A DNA stretch of 64,000 bases from JBCAXA01 sp039183535. GTDB taxonomy: Bacteria > Pseudomonadota > Gammaproteobacteria > Steroidobacterales > Woeseiaceae. A program made the translations under genes and the position numbers. Shown here one piece after another: positions 43,400 to 52,584 of the stretch; within the stretch, counting starts at the first letter, position 1; every line of letters begins with the position of its first letter. Under the pieces are notes generated by a model. That model searched no databases. It saw nothing but the letters and a program-made list of their open reading frames with translations, and was not told where the DNA came from. Location of the stretch: the NCBI GenBank assembly GCA_039183535.1, contig JBCDBO010000001.1, positions 62,001 to 126,000 on the forward strand, given 5' to 3'.

Positions 43400-44626
43400 C
43401 TAGGTTCCAGATTCTCCATCGAATCGAGGATAACGACCCAACGTTAGCAGGATCGCGGACCCCGCCACATAGAATAGCGCCGCTGCAAGCAGAATGGGCT
43501 GGTAGTTACCATAGCTGTCATGCACTTTTCCGAACAGAAACGGTGCAATCCCCGCGCCGATTGAAAATGCGGCGAACGGCCACGCGTAAATCTTGCCGTA
43601 GTTCTTGAGACCAAAGTAGCGACTGGTCAAGTACGCAATAAGGTCGAACTCGGCGCCGGCGGCCAAGCCAATTAGCACGGCGGCTATCGTGGCCACAGCG
43701 ATGTTACTGACTTCGCCGCTGAGCACCCAGCACGACAAGGCTGGCATGGAAAAGACGAAAAACGCCACTGCAGGCGCCCAGAAACGATCGATCAAGAAGC
43801 CGGCGATGACCCGACCGAAGATAACCGAGAGTCCGATCGAACCAGCCACGCCCGCGGCCGTTTTCAAATCCATGCCGCCGTCGCTCAATAACGGGATAAG
43901 ATTCGGAATGGTGCCGCCAATACCGAACGAGATAATGAAAAAAGCGATAATGATCGCCCAGAATTTCCACTGACCAACGGCGGTCCCCAACGAAACCCCG
44001 GTCAAATTGCTGGTCTGCTGCGGCACAGTCGATGCACCGACAACACCGTGTGATGGGTCGCGCAGCAACAAGAAGACAAGCGGCAACGACACAACCAGCG
44101 GAAAAACCCCAAGACCGATATAGGCATTCCGCCAGCCATAGGCCTCGATCAAATAGGTGGCAACTTGCGGCGTCACAAAGCCAGCCACGCCGGTACCGGC
44201 CAACGCAAAACCCAAGGCGACCCCGCGTTGTTTATCGAACCAGCCATTGATCGCCCGCGTCCATGTGATCGGTGTCGTTCCAGCGCCGATCGCCGCCATC
44301 AGCGTCCAGTTTAAGTAGAACGACGACAGCGACGACGTTGACCAGCCGATATTCATGAACGCAAGACCGAATACGGCAATCGAAAACAGCCCGACGGCAC
44401 GGGTGCCGAATCGGTCGATAGCGATCCCGACAAACGGCACCGACAACAACGAGCCGAGCGTGAGAAATGCCATGGCCGCCTGGATCTCCGCTCGCGCCCA
44501 CCCGAGTTCAGCTTGCAACGGGACGGTAAACGCACCCAGCGTGTAAAACGGAATCGATGTCGTGCTTAGACTGACGCCAAAAAAGCACGCCAGTACGATG
44601 CGCCAATGTCGAGATAATTCGGTCAT
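43400..44626 (-). CDS. MFS transporter (monocarboxylate/oxalate-formate type)
   Basis: 408 residues, 12 hydrophobic segments. Family patterns are YTLGAFTVPLQAELGWARAE, the inter-helix motif GIAIDRFGTRAVGLFS and AINGWFDKQRGVALGFALAG. The RG.ALG pattern is shared with oxalate/formate antiporter-like and monocarboxylate porters. GGAAG precedes the ATG. With the LysR gene behind it, a carboxylic acid catabolite is a likely substrate. Confidence 0.9.
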   Translation of the reverse strand: MTELSRHWRIVLACFFGVSLSTTSIPFYTLGAFTVPLQAELGWARAEIQAAMAFLTLGSLLSVPFVGIAIDRFGTRAVGLFSIAVFGLAFMNIGWSTSSLSSFYLNWTLMAAIGAGTTPITWTRAINGWFDKQRGVALGFALAGTGVAGFVTPQVATYLIEAYGWRNAYIGLGVFPLVVSLPLVFLLLRDPSHGVVGASTVPQQTSNLTGVSLGTAVGQWKFWAIIIAFFIISFGIGGTIPNLIPLLSDGGMDLKTAAGVAGSIGLSVIFGRVIAGFLIDRFWAPAVAFFVFSMPALSCWVLSGEVSNIAVATIAAVLIGLAAGAEFDLIAYLTSRYFGLKNYGKIYAWPFAAFSIGAGIAPFLFGKVHDSYGNYQPILLAAALFYVAGSAILLTLGRYPRFDGESGT

Positions 44627-44770
44627 GCCGGACTTCCGTCGTCGTGAATCGATGCAGCCTCAGGAAGGCCAGCGCCGATCATAAACATCGCTTGCGGATG
44701 CGGCTTGTTAATCGGCGCGATATAACAAGAATGCATGGGTCGCCGCGGTCGCCTATGGCACTCTGCCGCG

Positions 44771-45712
44771 ATGCGCATAGCCCCATCGATGGCATCACTC
44801 CGCTTCTTTGTACCGCTGCTGGTGACCGTGCTGTTCAGCGGCGGCTGTGCCGGCGTCCAACCATGCTCAGTAACGGGCTTAGCCGTCGACAAATCAGTAA
44901 TTGCCATTGCCGCCGAACCGGGCCGCAGCGTAGAGACGACCGTCTTCGCACCGAGCGAGCCGGGACGCTACCCGCTTATCGTATTTTCGCATGGGGCTTA
45001 TGCGGCTCCAGAGCGCTACGCGGCGTTGTTACGCGACTGGGCAGCCGCCGGCTTTGTCGTCGCCGCACCGCTGCATATCGACTCAGAGCTCGTTCAACCG
45101 CCCACACCACCATCGCCGCAGCAAGTCTGGCGCGCGCGCCAGTACGACATCCGCGCCATCGCAGACGGGCCGCCATCGTTGCTGTCGGCGCTACCGAGTG
45201 GCGTGAGTCTCGCAGCGACTCCGTGGATCGCAAGCGGCCATTCGTACGGCGCGTTTGTCGCCCAAGCGGCTGCGGGCGCGACGTCAGAGTGGGACGATGT
45301 TGCCGCGCCGTCGATTGCACCGAGTTCGGTTATCGCGTTGTCGCCGCCGGGGCCGATACCGACATTTATTGCGGAAAAGGCGTGGTCGTCGATGACGACA
45401 CCGCAGCTGTTACTGACCGGGACGGCAGACGTGCTGCCGGGCTTCATTGACGACTGGCGGCTACATGCCGCCGCGCACGAGCAGGCTCAAGGGGCCGATC
45501 AATGGCTGTGGGTTGGCACCGGTGTTGACCATTACTTTGGCCGCTTGATGGGTCGTCTCGATCGGGACGTAGCGCCACAAACTGCCGGCTTTCAGTCTGC
45601 GCAGGCCACGATGCGCGACTTTTTAATCGCGTACGGTAACCCAACCATCGCTGCTTGCGGACCGGCGCTTACGGCGTACTCGAACGACATTGCAACGCTG
45701 ACACGCCGGTAA
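44771..45712 (+). CDS. Alpha/beta hydrolase lipoprotein
   Basis: 313 residues from the ATG at 44771. The signal VTVLFSGGCAG gives a lipobox Cys. The fold is indicated by RYPLIVFSHGAYAAPERYAA (oxyanion HG), the nucleophile elbow ASGHSYGAFVA (Ser in GHSYG), LLLTGTADVLPG (acid region) and a C-terminal VDHYFG (His). This resembles platelet-activating-factor acetylhydrolase/dienelactone-type esterases anchored in the envelope. Divergent from the MFS gene. Confidence 0.85.
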   Translation: MRIAPSMASLRFFVPLLVTVLFSGGCAGVQPCSVTGLAVDKSVIAIAAEPGRSVETTVFAPSEPGRYPLIVFSHGAYAAPERYAALLRDWAAAGFVVAAPLHIDSELVQPPTPPSPQQVWRARQYDIRAIADGPPSLLSALPSGVSLAATPWIASGHSYGAFVAQAAAGATSEWDDVAAPSIAPSSVIALSPPGPIPTFIAEKAWSSMTTPQLLLTGTADVLPGFIDDWRLHAAAHEQAQGADQWLWVGTGVDHYFGRLMGRLDRDVAPQTAGFQSAQATMRDFLIAYGNPTIAACGPALTAYSNDIATLTRR

Positions 45713-45828
45713 GGACGCACGCCCATTGCGTTCGTCGTTGACGATAACCTCTATCCGAAAATTGATTGGCATTACGCCTCGATTGTCGATTTACTGACGT
45801 AAACGCCCGGAAAGGACACGTGTAAGCG

Positions 45829-48270
45829 ATGACTCCGATGAAACTCGTATGTGCCATTGGCACTCTCAGCTGCCTCCTCACAGCCTGCGCGACCGACGAC
45901 ACACCGACGGCGCCCGCTGCTCCGGCGACCAACGCTCCGGCAGCCAGCGCTCCGACCGACCCAACGCTCGCTAGAAATTTAGCGGCGGTCACGAAACAGC
46001 CGGGCATCGCGGAGCTCGACTGGCGATCGCCGAAAGAACGTATCCGTGGCAAGCCGCGTGATCGATTCGCGTTGCAAGCTGATCGATTCCCTGCACCCGA
46101 TGCGATTGAACGTGCGCTAGCCTATTCCGAAGCGCATGACGGTCGCGGCTTACTGGTTTGGTACGACGGCGCACTGGTCGCCAGTGCATTCGATGAAGAC
46201 ATCGACGCAACGACGCCGACCGCAACATTTTCGATGCACAAGTCCGTCGTCGCTATCGTTATGTTACAGGCGGTGCAAGCAGGGCTGATCGACTCACTGG
46301 ATAACCCGATCGGTAAATACGTCGACGAGTGGCGCGGCCAGCCGCGCGGCAACATCACGCTGCGCCAGCTGCTGACACATACCAGTGGATTGGAATTCCA
46401 CGCGCTTGGCGGTCAGTCACCGAAAGCCATGAACTTGGCGTTGTCATCCCGTATCCGGGAGACAGCGCTCAGCTTTGAGCCAACCGAACCGCCTGGGCAG
46501 ACGTTTAACTACAATAACGTCAACACCCAATTGGCAGGCATAGCGCTTGAAGCGGCGCTAGCGAAACGCGGCTTACGTTACAGTGACTTCGTTAGCGACA
46601 ACCTCTGGCAGCCACTGGGTAACGGTGATGCCGAACTGTGGTTAGAAGCGCCTAACGGCACGGCCCGATACGCGTCGGGCCTCGAGGCAGGTCTCGAAGA
46701 TTGGCTCGCAATTGGCGTAATGCTTGCGCAAGGCGGCGTCGTCGACGGTCGCGTGATTTTAGAACCAGGCTCGCTCAAACAATTGTTTGCTGCCAACGTA
46801 CTGAACCCCGCGTACGGGCTTAGCGTCTGGCGCGGCGAAGCCTGGCAACCGATGCGCGCCTACGGGCCGACGACCCCATTGAAGGTACCGCATGGCGAGC
46901 CCTACCTCACCGACCAGGTATTTTTCTTCGACGGCTTCGGCGGGCAACGCGTTTACGTCGTGCCATCGCGGCGGCTGGTTGTTGCCCGCACCGGCGAGGT
47001 CAATTTTGCCTATGACGATGCCGTTATTGTTAACGAACTGCTGCGCGGCTTGATGGATGCCGAACAAGCGGCAGCGCTGCAAGCGTATCGCAGCGACAAC
47101 GTTGCGGCCTTGTACGAACAACGCTTCGCCAAACTGATGCGGGAATCGCAAGCGGGCGGCGGACTGGTTGGCTACGACCCACTGACGGACTTACCAGGCA
47201 GCGACGACTTTGTGCCATTGCCGGTCGAACCGGAAGCCGCACGCTGGCTCGATGCAGAAACGCGCACAACACTCACCAACTACTTGGCCCCGCGGAATAC
47301 GCAAGCGTTTTTCGTTTGGCAGCACGGCAAGCTGGTGATGGCCGAGTACTTCGATGGCGCCGATGCCGATTCGATGATCATCTCGCGCTCGCTGGCCAAG
47401 CCGCTGTCGGTCGTTGCCGTTGGGCGAGCGCTTGAGCGCGGCTACTTGAAGTCGCTCGATCAACCGGCTGCAGACTTCTTCACCGAGTGGCGCGGTACGC
47501 CGAAAGAGGCCATCACTGTTCGGATGTTGCTAACGATGCGCTCCGGCTTGGAACCGCAGCGACCGTCGCGGGACCCGCTCGACATTATGAACATCGCCTA
47601 CTTGCACCCGTATCACACGGAAATGATCATCAACGACTACCCATTGGTGAGCGTTCCCGGCGAGCGTTACGACTACTCGAATGCGAACGGCGAACTCGTG
47701 GCGCCGCTGCTCGAGCGGGCAACGGGCCAACAGTACGAGGACTGGGTAAGCCGCGAGGTGCTAGCGCCGATCGGAGCGCCAGGCGGCACCGTTTGGGAGA
47801 ACCGAGTCGGTGGTACGGCACACTCGGGCTGCTGCGCATTACTACCCGCCGAAGCGTGGTTACGGTTATCGGTGTTGCTGATAAACGATGGCATCGCCCC
47901 CGACGGTAGGCGGCTTTTGCCGGTCGGCTATGTCGATACGATGCACACAGCAACGCCGCAAAATCCACATACCGGTATGGGCATGTACGTCGCTGGCGAC
48001 TACATTGAAAACCGGGGTGCGGCGAACCCGGATGTTCCGTTCGGCAAGAACTTTCATTCCGAGCCGTATCTCGACAAAGACCTATACCTATTTGACGGCA
48101 ACGGTCACCAAGTCAGTTACCACATCGAACGGCACGGCCTAATCGTCATGCGCTTGGGTAAGGCACAGCCGAAAGAGCTGCAATGGGACAACACGTTTTT
48201 GCCAAACACGGTGTTACGTGCCCTGGCCGATACCACGGGCGCTGCGTTAGAGCCGCAACCACGGCCGTAG
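45829..48270 (+). CDS. Tandem serine hydrolase lipoprotein (two class C beta-lactamase-like domains)
   Basis: 813 residues. A lipobox (LLTAC, Cys 20) and Ala/Pro linker are followed by two copies of a class C beta-lactamase/esterase domain. Domain 1 has Ser 135-Lys 138 (FSMHK), WRGQPRGNITLRQLLTHTSG and FNYNNVN. Domain 2 has Ser 521-Lys 524 (SRSLAK), WRGTPKEAITVRMLLTMRSG and YDYSNANGE. The parallel WRG..ITxRxLLT segments point to internal duplication. Both SxxK and Y-x-N motifs persist, so both may be active. The 'QLLTHTSG' form is typical of esterases and peptidases rather than true beta-lactamases. Confidence 0.9.
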   Translation: MTPMKLVCAIGTLSCLLTACATDDTPTAPAAPATNAPAASAPTDPTLARNLAAVTKQPGIAELDWRSPKERIRGKPRDRFALQADRFPAPDAIERALAYSEAHDGRGLLVWYDGALVASAFDEDIDATTPTATFSMHKSVVAIVMLQAVQAGLIDSLDNPIGKYVDEWRGQPRGNITLRQLLTHTSGLEFHALGGQSPKAMNLALSSRIRETALSFEPTEPPGQTFNYNNVNTQLAGIALEAALAKRGLRYSDFVSDNLWQPLGNGDAELWLEAPNGTARYASGLEAGLEDWLAIGVMLAQGGVVDGRVILEPGSLKQLFAANVLNPAYGLSVWRGEAWQPMRAYGPTTPLKVPHGEPYLTDQVFFFDGFGGQRVYVVPSRRLVVARTGEVNFAYDDAVIVNELLRGLMDAEQAAALQAYRSDNVAALYEQRFAKLMRESQAGGGLVGYDPLTDLPGSDDFVPLPVEPEAARWLDAETRTTLTNYLAPRNTQAFFVWQHGKLVMAEYFDGADADSMIISRSLAKPLSVVAVGRALERGYLKSLDQPAADFFTEWRGTPKEAITVRMLLTMRSGLEPQRPSRDPLDIMNIAYLHPYHTEMIINDYPLVSVPGERYDYSNANGELVAPLLERATGQQYEDWVSREVLAPIGAPGGTVWENRVGGTAHSGCCALLPAEAWLRLSVLLINDGIAPDGRRLLPVGYVDTMHTATPQNPHTGMGMYVAGDYIENRGAANPDVPFGKNFHSEPYLDKDLYLFDGNGHQVSYHIERHGLIVMRLGKAQPKELQWDNTFLPNTVLRALADTTGAALEPQPRP

Positions 48271-48292
48271 CCAAGACGAGGGGTGTAATACC

Positions 48293-49690
48293 TTAAGCGG
48301 CGGTCGCCAACTCGGCGGCCGCGTTGCCGGCCAAGCGGCCGAAAGTCGTGGCCGTGAGAAGGCCGTTCCCAGCCATGTAACCCCAACTCGATGGGCCTGA
48401 AATACCGCGAGCCGCACCACCACCGGCAAACAAATTCGGCAGCGGCGTGTTGTCTTCACGAAGCACGCGACCGGTTGCATCGACCCGCAGTCCGCCTTGC
48501 GTGTGGAAAAGCGCGCCGGTGACCTTGACCGCGTAAAACGGCGCGACTAATTTTTTCGCCGGATCGAAGCGACGGCCAAAGGCATCTGGCTCACCGGCCG
48601 CCGCCGCTGCATTAACATCATCGAGCGTTTTCGCGAGCGCATCCGCTGGAACACCGATTTCGCCCGCTAGGCTGGGAAGATCATCAGCTTGGCGTATCGC
48701 GCGGGCTGCGATGGCATCACGATAGTCGTCGAATTCCTGCATCAGCTCGTGTAAGCGCGCATCGTAAACGCTGTACGCCACGTGATCGGGCTGCGCGACG
48801 ACATCGACCGCTTGTTCAGAGTAACCGCGAGCCTCATTAGAAAATCGTTCGCCAGCGGTATTGACCTGGAACCCACCCTCCATAATTAGCGGCCAAAGGA
48901 TCGGGATGCCGTGACCGGCCGCCAAGCCCCCATGGCCTTGGTACGAATGGATGTCATCGATGGCCGCGTTCAATGCCCGACCCCAAACAATTGCATCGCC
49001 CTTGTTGCCGGGGTGACCGAAAAAAGTCGCATCGGCAATTTCCGGAATGTACTCACGAACGAGTTCACTGCTGCCCGCAAAGCCACAACACGCGAGTATT
49101 AAAGCATTGCAGGCGACGTCCTCGTGACTACCGTCCGGGCGCTGGCAACGTACACCGCCGATGCGGCCGTCGCTGTCAGCGAACAAGGTCGTCACCGTCG
49201 CTTCTGTTAGCACCGGAATTTCACGGCGCTCCACGGCTTGCGCCAAACTGCCCATAAGTTCGGCGCCGGTCCGATTCGGCGTACCGTGCATCCGCAGGGC
49301 GGTGTGACCGGGGTACAAAAATGAATCTACTAAGGTAAGAGGAACGCCGGCATCGGTTAACCAATCGACGGTAGCGCCGGACGCAGCGGCCAACGCTGCG
49401 GCAATCTCGGCGTCGGTTTCGCCGCGCGTCTTCGCCAGAATGTCATCGGCAAAACGCTCTGGCGTGTCGTCGATTCCCGCTGCCCGCTGTTGGCGGGAAC
49501 CCGCTGCCGGGATCAACCCGGTCGACATCGCTGTCGTACCCATCGTCGAGCTGTCACGCTCAAGGACGATTACGCTGGCGCCGCTATCGTCCGCCGCCAA
49601 TGCCGCTGTCAGACCGCAACCGCCACCGCCAACAACAACGACGTCGACATCCAGGGCGAAGTCGGCCTCACTCAGCGCTAAAACGCTCAT
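48293..49690 (-). CDS. FAD-dependent oxidoreductase (fumarate reductase/ketosteroid dehydrogenase-like)
   Basis: 465 residues. The Rossmann FAD motif is VDVVVVGGGGCGLTAALAAD, then TTAMSTGLIPAAGSRQQRAA, NALILACCGFAGSSELV and the C-terminal NLFAGGGAARGISGP and SSWGYMAGNGLLTATTFGRL. It matches FAD-binding domain 2 proteins such as fumarate reductase flavoprotein or 3-ketosteroid dehydrogenase. The start overlaps the small-partner stop (ATGA), so it is third in the operon with that protein and the methyltransferase. Confidence 0.92.
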   Translation of the reverse strand: MSVLALSEADFALDVDVVVVGGGGCGLTAALAADDSGASVIVLERDSSTMGTTAMSTGLIPAAGSRQQRAAGIDDTPERFADDILAKTRGETDAEIAAALAAASGATVDWLTDAGVPLTLVDSFLYPGHTALRMHGTPNRTGAELMGSLAQAVERREIPVLTEATVTTLFADSDGRIGGVRCQRPDGSHEDVACNALILACCGFAGSSELVREYIPEIADATFFGHPGNKGDAIVWGRALNAAIDDIHSYQGHGGLAAGHGIPILWPLIMEGGFQVNTAGERFSNEARGYSEQAVDVVAQPDHVAYSVYDARLHELMQEFDDYRDAIAARAIRQADDLPSLAGEIGVPADALAKTLDDVNAAAAAGEPDAFGRRFDPAKKLVAPFYAVKVTGALFHTQGGLRVDATGRVLREDNTPLPNLFAGGGAARGISGPSSWGYMAGNGLLTATTFGRLAGNAAAELATAA

Positions 49691-49935
49691 TTAGCCTCGT
49701 CGAGATCGTTCGCCGGCCCCAAACACTTCGCCAGCAATTGCCGTCGCGCCGCGTCAATTTGCGCCGTCATCTCAGCATCGGGCTGAAAATTGTCAACGGC
49801 CGCTGCGACATCAACACCGCTGTCGCTCAGCACACGTTCCAGAACCATTTGCCGGTCCTTAACAATCCACAATTCCTGAACGGTGTTCAGAACCATCTCA
49901 AATAACGCCGCCGTTCGTTTGTCATCTGCGGCCAC
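49687..49935 (-). CDS. Small helical partner protein (copy B)
   Basis: 82 residues, starting at a GTG 3 bases after the methyltransferase stop. Predicted helical; the core ELWIVKDRQMVLERVL ... AVDNFQPDAEM ... RRQLLAKCLG matches the partner beside methyltransferase copy A. It lacks the N-terminal 28 and C-terminal tails of copy A. The stop overlaps the FAD oxidoreductase start (ATGA). No family recognised; the recurring pairing suggests a subunit or activator of the methyltransferase or flavoenzyme. Confidence 0.72.
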   Translation of the reverse strand: MAADDKRTAALFEMVLNTVQELWIVKDRQMVLERVLSDSGVDVAAAVDNFQPDAEMTAQIDAARRQLLAKCLGPANDLDEAK

Positions 49936-49938
49936 AGC

Positions 49939-50967
49939 TCAATCCTTTGGCTTGCGTGCGATCGTCACCCACGGGTAGTTGTACTGACCCAGTCCGTACG
50001 TACGGGCATCGACGAAACCCGCATCGCTAGCGACGGCAGCGAGATCGAGTCCCGCAGCTTCGCACCAGTAAGGCTCGCCGCCGCGGCGTGCGTTGTCCAT
50101 TGAGCGCCATTGCGCGAGCTTATCGAGATCGCGGGTCGGGCGAATATCGGACATGAAAACGTAACCATCGGGCTCGAGTAAGCGAAACGCCTCGGCGAAC
50201 ACGGCCCGCGTCGCGGTCTCTGGCAGCTCGTGCAGCAAGATGTACGACGTCACCAGATCAGCACTGGCATCGGGCAAGCCGGTTTGCTCGGCAGGCGCTT
50301 GGATCAGACGCCATTTCAGACCTTGCTCGTTGGCGAATCGCTGCGCTTGCTCCAACATCGGCAAGCTGAGCTCGACTCCGGTGAGCGCTGCATCTGGATA
50401 CTTGCGTGCGAGTTGCAGCGTGTAGTGGCCCGACGAGGTACCGAATTCGACGATGTTCGCGAACGCGCGCTCCGGCAATTCACTCAGAACATCAAAGCGT
50501 TGTTTGAAAATACCGCCCGGAAAATTTTTGCCGACATACAGTGGGTGGATAAGCTCGCCGTGGATAAACCCCTGATGCTCGCGCGTCCAGCCACCGGTGG
50601 TGCGGTGAAAGTCGACGTTCTGCCAGTACTCGGGGTAGTCGAGATTGGGATTCGCTTCGATTTGCGTTGGCCCTTGCCGTAGGGTCTCGAACGCCGGCAG
50701 TAACTCGTCTTTGATTTCCTCAAACGCCTCATGCGTAATGACGCCGTGACTGGTACCGGACCACTCGCCCATTCGGGTCGCGAACCAGTGCGCATTGATG
50801 CCGTCAGCGGCTGCCGTGACCTGCTCGTCGCGAGCATCCATATCGTCCGCTAGCTCAAGCTTCTGCAGCTCCGAGTTAACAGAAAACGAAAGGCGTCCAG
50901 CGACGCCGGCTAGATCGGCAGCGAAATCGATACTGGCGCGACCGCGCTGTTTAAGCTGGAATTCCAT
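49939..50967 (-). CDS. SAM-dependent methyltransferase, family with small partner (copy B)
   Basis: 342 residues from the ATG at 50965-50967 (AGGG upstream; a TTG at 50997 is weaker). The N-terminal helical domain leads to YWQNVDFHRTTGGWTREH, then SAM motif IVEFGTSSGHYT (172-183), GVELSLPML, DLVTSYILLHELPE and FRLLEPDGYVF. The plan matches copy A, including the DFHxxxGGW element about 55-65 residues before motif I. First gene of a methyltransferase/small-protein/FAD-oxidoreductase operon. Confidence 0.9.
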   Translation of the reverse strand: MEFQLKQRGRASIDFAADLAGVAGRLSFSVNSELQKLELADDMDARDEQVTAAADGINAHWFATRMGEWSGTSHGVITHEAFEEIKDELLPAFETLRQGPTQIEANPNLDYPEYWQNVDFHRTTGGWTREHQGFIHGELIHPLYVGKNFPGGIFKQRFDVLSELPERAFANIVEFGTSSGHYTLQLARKYPDAALTGVELSLPMLEQAQRFANEQGLKWRLIQAPAEQTGLPDASADLVTSYILLHELPETATRAVFAEAFRLLEPDGYVFMSDIRPTRDLDKLAQWRSMDNARRGGEPYWCEAAGLDLAAVASDAGFVDARTYGLGQYNYPWVTIARKPKD

Positions 50968-51020
50968 GGCGTAGCCCTGACTCAGTTCCCAACGCAAATA
51001 GTACGCGAGCGGCTCAAACG

Positions 51021-51079
51021 GCAGCTATAAACTTTTCGATAGCAGCTATAGCCATTCACAATAGGCCGGCTCTGTGAAT
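51021..51079. promoter_or_regulatory. Operator cluster between divergent methyltransferase and GPH transporter genes
   Basis: GCAGCTATA occurs at 51021-51029 and 51042-51050, 21 bases apart (two helical turns, same face). A perfect inverted repeat ATTCACA-N12-TGTGAAT follows at 51054-51079. Both lie in the 155-base gap between divergent starts, suiting shared control, perhaps by one of the nearby LysR proteins. Confidence 0.5.
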
Positions 51080-51122
51080 AGTGACAAACTGGCAGCGGGT
51101 TCGAGATGAGCGAAAGGCGAGC

Positions 51123-52487
51123 ATGAACGCGATCGTCGATAAATTGCCGACTGGGCTGAAGATTTACTGGGGTAGCGGCGCCTTAGGCGTGGCCATCCTC
51201 ATGAACGCTGTCGCGTTCTTGATCCTCGCCTACTTCGTCGGCGTTCTGAAAATCGATCCCGCCCTCGCTGGCACGCTCGTTTTTGTCTCAAAAATCATCG
51301 ACGCCATCAGCGATCCGATTGTCGGCATTATCAGCGACAAGTCTAAGTTCGCGATGGGCCGACGGCGACCATTCTTGTTTGTCGGATCTTTCCTATCGGC
51401 AATTGCCTTTGCACTGCTGTTCACCGTTCCGCAGTTCGACAGCGAAACAACCACGGCTATCTACGCGTTCACCTGTCTCGTTCTTTACACGCTCGGCTAT
51501 ACAATCTTTAACGTCCCGTACATGGCCATGTCGGCCGAGATGACCGACGGCTATGAAGAACGCACGGCACTACACGGTTGGCGGGTCGCATTTGTCTCGA
51601 TCGGTTCGTCGATTGCCGGCGCAGGCGCACCGTTAATCTTGCAAGAGTACGGGTCTACGCAGACCAGCTACTCGATCATCGCGGCCGTGTTTGCCGCTTT
51701 GATCTTTGCATCGATGATGACGTGCTTCTTTGGGACGCGATCCGCTCGAACCGTCCAACAAACCACGTCCGTCCATAACTTTTACAGCCAAGTCGGTTCG
51801 TTGCTCGCCAATCGGCATTTCTTGACACTGATCAGTGTTAAGGCGCTGCAGCTGATAGGCGTTATGAGCACCGTGTCGGTCATGCTTTTTTACCTGCAGA
51901 AATACGTCGGCCTCGATCTTCGCTATCTGACCGCCTTCGGTCTTCTCAATACCTTGGTAACCTTCCTTGCTATCCCGGTACTAAAACAAATCGCCGAACG
52001 GATCGGTAAGCGCAACACGTATTACCTCAGTGCCACCGCGACGCTGCTATACAACCTCAGTTGGGCGTTGGTCGAGCCAAACCCACCGATGAATGAATTC
52101 CTGCCAGGCTACTTCGTCCGGGCGGTTGTGTCTGGGTTCGTTATTGCGGGCAATGTCATGCTCGCCATGTCGATGTTGACCGACACGATCGAGTACGATG
52201 CGCGGCGCACGGGGCTGCGGCGCGAAGGGATCTACGCTTCGATGTACAGCTTCGTCGAGAAAATCTCCGGTGCACTGGGGCCGTTCCTCGTTGGCTGGAT
52301 CCTGGCCCTTACGGGCTACGACAAAACGCTGCCCGAGGAGGCTCGGCAGAGTGACGAAGCTCTGTTCGGTCTCGTGTTCGGCATGGCGTATCTGCCAGCG
52401 ATCATGATCGGGCTCAGCATGCTCGTGCTGCTGTTCTACCGGCTCGATAAGAAGACACTCGCCGACACCGGGCCGGCCCCGGCGTAA
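51123..52487 (+). CDS. GPH-family sugar/organic acid:cation symporter
   Basis: 454 residues from the ATG at 51123, with GAAAGG upstream. About 12 hydrophobic segments. The GPH (glycoside-pentoside-hexuronide) signatures are DAISDPIVGIISD, SKFAMGRRRPFLFVGSFLS, FNVPYMAMSAEMTDGYEER and DTIEYDARRTGLRREGIYAS. Divergent from methyltransferase copy B with paired operator-like repeats between them, so substrate import and methyltransferase may be co-regulated. Confidence 0.93.
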   Translation: MNAIVDKLPTGLKIYWGSGALGVAILMNAVAFLILAYFVGVLKIDPALAGTLVFVSKIIDAISDPIVGIISDKSKFAMGRRRPFLFVGSFLSAIAFALLFTVPQFDSETTTAIYAFTCLVLYTLGYTIFNVPYMAMSAEMTDGYEERTALHGWRVAFVSIGSSIAGAGAPLILQEYGSTQTSYSIIAAVFAALIFASMMTCFFGTRSARTVQQTTSVHNFYSQVGSLLANRHFLTLISVKALQLIGVMSTVSVMLFYLQKYVGLDLRYLTAFGLLNTLVTFLAIPVLKQIAERIGKRNTYYLSATATLLYNLSWALVEPNPPMNEFLPGYFVRAVVSGFVIAGNVMLAMSMLTDTIEYDARRTGLRREGIYASMYSFVEKISGALGPFLVGWILALTGYDKTLPEEARQSDEALFGLVFGMAYLPAIMIGLSMLVLLFYRLDKKTLADTGPAPA

Positions 52488-52521
52488 TGGTCACCGCCAA
52501 CGCGACCAGAAACCCACCGAA

Positions 52522-52541
52522 CTGACACCTACCGGTGTCAG
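52522..52541. promoter_or_regulatory. Inverted repeat between GPH transporter and LysR genes
   Basis: CTGACACC-TACC-GGTGTCAG is a perfect 8-base stem 35 bases after the transporter stop and 44 before the LysR start. It could be a weak terminator (no T run) or an operator for the LysR gene. Confidence 0.4.
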
Positions 52542-52584
52542 CTTTGAGTTACCATTTACGCTGCAGTGGCACTAGGTACAGCGT

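Noticed and set aside
44623..44907. 94-residue frame (-) between MFS and hydrolase genes
   Set aside because: Largely opposite the start of the alpha/beta hydrolase gene, which has a clear lipobox and fold motifs.
45829..48270. True antibiotic-resistance beta-lactamase
   Set aside because: Sequence patterns (QLLTHTSG, WRG) and the tandem lipoprotein form are typical of esterase/peptidase relatives; resistance cannot be inferred.
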